DNA from: Owenia fusiformis
Lineage: Eukaryota; Annelida; Polychaeta; Sabellida; Oweniidae
Assembly: GCA_903813345.2 (NCBI GenBank)
Contig: CAIIXF020000011.1
Coordinates: 36,058,166-36,118,165 of the forward strand
Reading direction: 5' to 3'
Length of the DNA: 60,000 bases
The position numbers were made by a program, and so were the translations under genes. The first letter of the stretch is position 1. Each line of letters starts with the position of its first letter. Under the pieces are notes generated by a model. The model was not told the DNA's origin and did not search any database. It worked only from the letters and a program-made list of their open reading frames with translations. Positions 55,427-60,000 of this stretch are shown here, in pieces.

Positions 55427-58400
55427 CTAGAATTGATGAGTGAATTTTACAGATTTGAGAAAATTCATACATTTTTGGACAAATTAACAAATAATGAATA
55501 AAATAAATCTCATACAGTACATTTCAGTTTTGTCAGTTATTAACTGTATTGTGACAAAGTAATGAACATAATAAATCAGGAACCTCAGCATAACTGTAAA
55601 ACTTATTATTCAATGACATTCCATTGTACATGTAAAATTCAAAAACTGTTAATTATGTCAAGATGGAATGAAAAAGACCAGCTCTGTTACACTCAAAGCT
55701 CTGATATACTCAAAGCACTGATATACTCAAAGCTCTGATATACTCAAAGCTCTGATATACTCAAAGCTCTGTTATACTCAAAGCTCTGATATACTCAAAG
55801 CTCTGATATACTCAAAGCTCTGGTATACTCAAAGCTCTGATATACTCAAAGCTCTGATATACTGATACCTGTGCCAAAGAGCTGCAAAATGGAGCGATGT
55901 CCAAGATAAGAGGGAACTGCACTGGCGCATCTACCTTCCTCAGACGCATCCCAACCTGGTAAATAAACAAATGTATATGTACATATATGTATGAACAATA
56001 TTAAGGAATAGCGTCTTATAGTTGGTATAGTTCATTCTGAATACATATTCTTTTGTCTTCAATCAATAAGTCACTTATTAATTGAGTACACCAGATATGT
56101 GTAGTAAAGGTCATAAGTAGTTAAAGTGCCCGATAAAGTATAAAATGCGCATGCGTCCAGGTGTTGATAAACTATAAATAGCGAAAATCCAGGGTTTGTC
56201 ACCACAAGGTAAGCCAGGACGTGTTGAGAGAACAGCTAGTGTTGATATTGAATTTATATGTAGCCAGATAAGTTTCCTTATTGAAATTACATATGGTTAT
56301 TAGCAATACTTTGTAGGTGCTAAATAATAAAATATTTAGAGTATATATGAGAGAAATCGGTCATTTCGAACCTGTTGAAAAGTTTGTGGCTCTCGGCTAC
56401 ACCGGGGAATTTACTTCCATGAGTACACACATAAATGTGGGGTTCCCCAAGAGGTACGCGACAAGGTGACCTGGCATCAAATGTGCGACTAAATGCTACT
56501 ATCGAGAAGATAAAATAACGAATACGACAATAAGTTATTGCATGTGACAATTCCGAGCCTTCATCTCACTGAAGTATTTTGAAGTGAAAATAGGGTTTTT
56601 GTTTTGATACATGGATTCAGATGAACGTAACTTTATTCTGACAACAAATCAAAACTGAACAAAATTGATTGTACGTAACAGACAATTTATTGTTGTCCAA
56701 TGTTTTGATTGGCTAAACGAATGAAACCAACAAATTATGACATGTAAAATGACAATTTTGAAATGTAAAATTTAAAAGTGACAAACACAACCTCCCTATC
56801 CACTCTTCGGGAGCCCTAGTAAATTAGTAATATGTACATGCAGCAGTGGTAGTGTGCAGCTTATTATCACACTACGCTTTGTATTCTAAAGCCTGTTGTT
56901 TGTAATTACACTGTTCACTCAACGTATGTTTTGTGTGTGGGCAGTCAACGATAATCATTGTTTTATCCCGGTTATATGACCTCGGCAATTATAACAAAAC
57001 CGTACTAAACGAAAAAACGCAAGAGAAAGCTTTCACACACATATAAAAAATGAACTAGTCTAATCCGCCAGTATAAACTCTGTGCTATACGTAGTCGGGT
57101 CAGGCGCACACTTTAAGGCCAGGTTAATGGTGTTACATTTTTATCATTATTTCATTTTCATCTCTAATGATGGTTTCTATGGTTACCTGTTGGAAACGCT
57201 TGAGGTGAAGAGTCAGCACTGCTGGGGGAGAGAACAGTAACAGTTGTTTACTGGCATTGGTGTAGACTCGTTCTTTCTTCACTAAAACAACAAACATACA
57301 TCAATATTTAAAAAATAGAGGGAGGGAATACTACAATTGTTTACTGGCATTGGTGTAGACTCGTTCTTTCCCTCTAAAACAACAAACATACATCAATATT
57401 TAAACAACAGAGGGAGGGAATACTACGATTGTTTACTGGCATTGGTGTAGACTCGTTCTTTCCCTCTAAAACAACAAACATACATCAATATTTAAACAAC
57501 AGAGGGAGGGAGGGAATACTACAATTGTTTACTGGCATTGGTGTAGACTCGTTCTTTCTTCACTAAAACAACAAACATACATCAATATTTAAACAACAGA
57601 GGGAGGGAATACTACAATTGTTTACTGGCATTGGTGTAGACTCGTTCTTTCTTCACTAAAACAACAAACATACATCAATATTTAAAAAATAGAGGGAGGG
57701 AATACTACAATTGTTTACTGGCATTGGTGTAGACTCGTTCTTTCCCTCTAAAACAACAAACATACATCAATATTTAAACAACAGAGGGAGGGAATACTAC
57801 AATTGTTTACTGGCATTGGTGTAGACTCGTTCTTTCTTCACTAAAACAACAAACATACATCAATATTTAAAAAACAGAGGGAGGGAATACTACAAGTGTT
57901 TACTGGCATTGGTGTAGACTCGTTCTTTCCCTCTAAAACAACAAACATACATCAATATTTAAACAACAGAGGGAGGGAGGGAATACTACAATTGTTTACT
58001 GGCATTGGTGTAGACTCGTTCTTTCCCTCTAAAACAACAAACATACATCAATATTTAAACAACAGAGGGAGGGAATACTACAATTGTTTTATGGCATTGG
58101 TGTAGACTCGTTCTTTCTTCACTAAAACAACAAACATACATCAATATTTAAACAACAGAGGGAGGGAGGGAATACTACAATTGTTTACTGGCATTGGTGT
58201 AGACTCGTTCTTTCCCTCTAAAACAACAAACATACATCAATATTTAAACAACAGAGGGAGGGAATACTACAATTGTTTTATGGCATTGGTGTAGACACGT
58301 TCTTTCTTCCCTAAATCAGCGCTGCATTTTGATAGCATTGATTAAAAGTGAATATCATAAATAAGCAAGATACATCAACTTAATGTTCTTTAGCATCACT

Positions 58401-60000
58401 GGCTGACAATACTCTCACACATATCGGGGTAACATTCATAATATTTACAGATCTGATGAAAATGAAATCCCGAAGTCAATTTCTCAAAGATTAATTAGAT
58501 TCAGTTATAATAATTCACAAAATTTTGGTAAAGAAGCCTTAGATGTATATTTGACACATATCACAATGTTTTCATATTGTTATCACAATGTTTTCACATT
58601 GTTATTACAATTTATCACATTGTTATCCCAATGTTTTCATAAACAAGTCCCATGGCCTAGAGGTATGTTTGTAATGTACCTGATTCTGGCTGATCCTTAT
58701 AGCGTTTCCCAGTACAAGTCTCGCAACCAAATTTATTGTTTCCCGTCAACAGCTCAGCTGATATAAACTGATTAAGACATGACGCAACGGAGCATTCAAA
58801 TGATTTAGTCTGGTATCGCTCTCCTAGCGGCCGCATTGATTCTAACATGGCATCAATGCGTAAACTTGATGAGGCTCCGGACATCTTACAGGGAACTACA
58901 TTTGAGGCATCTGAACCGGAAGTACTACCACTATTGCTATTTGACACACCATTTTGTATGACATCATCATTCGCAGGAAGTAGTTTGGTTGTATTATTTT
59001 TATTTTCTAAATTAGACTGTTTTATAGTCACTTCTTGTAGTTTTTCCGTAATTTCTTTAATGTCTTTGGACTGTTCTATAGTTTTGCTTCCATGCTCCTT
59101 ATCTACATCTTCAACATGCACCTCATCAATCTGTCCATTGGTGGTTGATATGGCAACAACTACTTCGTTGCTATCTTCACTACTACCTGCTGACCCTTGG
59201 CTAACTAATGGACTTTTCCTCTCAGGGCTTTGAGCACTAGTAGTTTGGGGATTGGTCATTTTGTCTTGGTTTTGAGCAGATATCTGACTGTCGTCAAGGT
59301 TACTGAATCGATTTTTGGATAAATCACTGTCAAGATTATCTTCAATATCAGCATCTGTAATTAAATTGGAAGATCTTGATATGATTGATATGTCCCAAAC
59401 CTTCGAATATCACTTCTTCAAATTGACATTCGATGGTTTCAAAAGTGATATTTGATGGTTTCAATATTTTTCAGTTTTTTTTATATTATATCCATCCATG
59501 GATATCAATATCTTCCCTCATTTGCTCCCTCATGATAATATCAATATCCACACATGGATATAAATTATATTTTTAAAACCATAGGATATTCCAATAAGTA
59601 TGCCTATGAATTTTTTCCATTATTTTAAATCACACCTCATACAAATAAAAATATGATATTTGGGCTAGAGGGAATTATAATGATTCTGCACAGAGCAATG
59701 GTCTCAATCTTTCCGGTATCAGGCACCTAAGTGCCTCAACAATGAACAAATTGTTTCAAATACCTTTTACTCAGTTCAAATTCAGGATTTCAGAAGTGAA
59801 TATTTTGACCATTTTAAAACATATCTAATAATCATAAGATAATTGTCTTTGATATGAAGCCGTATTTAACAATACCAACCTAAAACTTATTATGTGTAAC
59901 CATTCAAAACAAATCTCTTTTTAAGTTAGGCTAAGTTAACTCATTCTACGAGATGTTACTTAAATAAAACACCATAAATAAAACTAAAGATCATACCTGA
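55079..60000 (-). CDS. USP16: Ubiquitin-specific protease USP16/USP45-type, 3' part
   Basis: USP16-type proteases are Cys peptidases that remove ubiquitin (USP16 from histone H2A). Visible minus-strand exons, in transcript order: an exon ending at 59997 (four bases in the window), 59354-58680, 57281-57187, 55955-55869 and 55426-55079. Phases agree throughout. The first full exon carries a long Ser/Glu/Asp-rich insert followed by the finger Cys pair GCETC. The next holds VYTNASKQLLL and LTLHLKRFQQ, and the last the His box VEHSGRLSGGHYTAYV and WYYVSDSSV, ending LFYERIY. The catalytic Cys box and N-terminal zinc finger lie beyond 60000. USP16 and USP45 cannot be told apart here; many invertebrates have one gene for both. 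Confidence 0.9.
55690..55868 (-). repeat. 17-18-bp minisatellite abutting a USP16 donor
   Basis: On the minus strand the donor reads CACAG|GTATCAG and then runs straight into about ten copies of TATATCAGAGCTTTGAG. The first intronic bases look like a truncated unit (GTATCAG against GTATATCAG). Each unit holds GTATAT, a weak donor-like word. Confidence 0.85.
55869..55955 (-). CDS. USP16: USP16-type exon, 29 codons
   Basis: VGMRLRKVDAPVQFPLILDI to CSSLAQ, phase 0 on both sides, TTTACCAG acceptor and GTATCA donor. FPLILDIAPFC matches the FPEILDLAPFC stretch of vertebrate USP16. Confidence 0.92.
55956..57186 (-). other. USP16-type intron, nothing recognised
   Basis: AT-rich sequence between two firm exons; short frames only. 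A GGGAGCCC word lies near 56806. Confidence 0.55.
57187..57281 (-). CDS. USP16: USP16-type exon with LTLHLKRFQQ
   Basis: Completes Val (G|TG), then KKERVYTNASKQLLLFSPPA and VLTLHLKRFQQ, ending CAG|GTAACC, phase 0. The LHLKRF core is conserved in USP catalytic domains. Confidence 0.93.
57241..58320 (-). repeat. 90-98-bp minisatellite duplicating a USP16 acceptor
   Basis: Twelve copies, the one at the lowest coordinates being the true junction. Read on the minus strand, each unit has TTGTTGTTTTAG, about 38 bases matching the exon start (to GCCAGTAAACAA), then TTGTAGTATTCCCTCCCTCT. Two acceptor forms occur: TTTTAG|TGAAGAAAGAAC as in the true exon, and TTTTAG|AGGGAAAGAAC, one base shorter and so frame-shifted. 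All decoys run into an in-frame TAG (TTG TAG) in the true frame. Confidence 0.96.
58680..59354 (-). CDS. USP16: USP16-type exon with acidic insert and finger Cys pair
   Basis: The exon spans 675 bases, entered at phase 1 (AT GCT GAT after ATTACAG) and left at phase 1 (TCA G|GTACAT). The first two thirds are Ser/Asn/Glu-rich and probably disordered, an insert seen in this subfamily. The end has CSVASCLNQFISAELLTGNN and KFGCETC of the USP fingers region. Confidence 0.88.
59355..59996 (-). other. USP16-type intron, AT-rich, nothing recognised
   Basis: Between GTATGA (59996) and TTAATTACAG (59355). GATATCAATATC-type words near 59370-59560 are the only repetition noted. Confidence 0.6.
59997..60000 (-). 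CDS. USP16: USP16-type exon end at window edge
   Basis: TCAG|GTATGA: only the last four bases are visible. TCA G joined to AT GCT gives Ser-Asp and keeps the frame into the next exon, which supports the junction. Confidence 0.55.

Overview
The window is nuclear DNA of an animal, most likely a marine invertebrate. Genes are split by many GT-AG introns, proteins match animal families closely, and the DNA is AT-rich with a great deal of tandem repeat and small inverted-repeat transposon. I cannot name the species. The protein similarity and repeat style would suit a lophotrochozoan or an invertebrate deuterostome. Minisatellites that repeat exon-intron borders are, as I recall (not checked), described from amphioxus, which makes a lancelet worth testing, although the base composition looks AT-rich for one.

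Layout. A tRNA-Trp gene (3445-3516, minus) lies about 400 bp upstream of a complete 14-exon SF3A3 gene (3920-21796, plus). SF3A3 is the 60-kDa subunit of splicing factor SF3a; the reconstructed protein is 502 aa. A decayed non-LTR retrotransposon reverse transcriptase (about 22630-24160, minus) follows. Next is repeat-rich DNA containing a small candidate secreted-peptide gene (28329-28550, minus). From 37661 to 52576 (plus) lies a gene for a secreted protein with a C-type-lectin-like domain, a proline/acid-rich linker, a Cys-rich module and a C-terminal domain like that of inter-alpha-trypsin inhibitor heavy chains. Converging on it is the 3' part of a USP16/USP45-type deubiquitinase gene (55079 to beyond 60000, minus). 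Its catalytic Cys and N-terminal zinc finger lie outside the window.

Repeats. At least 17 tandem arrays are visible. Four of them have units that span an exon-intron junction: a 28-bp array at SF3A3 exon 4, a 92-bp triplication at exon 11, a 48-bp array at exon 12, and arrays of about 87 and 93 bp at a donor of the lectin gene and an acceptor of USP16. Decayed junction duplications occur at SF3A3 exon 13 and at a second lectin-gene donor, and further duplications abut SF3A3 exon 10, a USP16 donor and the lectin-gene stop codon. The exon 12 array is special: its unit is a multiple of three with no stop, so any upstream acceptor would add n x 16 residues in frame next to the zinc finger. This recurrent copying of splice sites in three unrelated neighbouring genes is the main discovery of the window.

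Mobile DNA. Several inverted-repeat elements can be delimited with target duplications: 6434-7331 (AAATT), 16549-17181 (8-bp CTGTATGG, hAT-like, inside an array), 27068-27981 (TA), 31307-32020 (nested), 37954-38699 (TA, mariner-like, with a second element nested inside) and 44582-45198 (TTA, PIF/Harbinger-like). Exon borders were set by hand from GT/AG sites, reading phase and family similarity; no transcript evidence was available.
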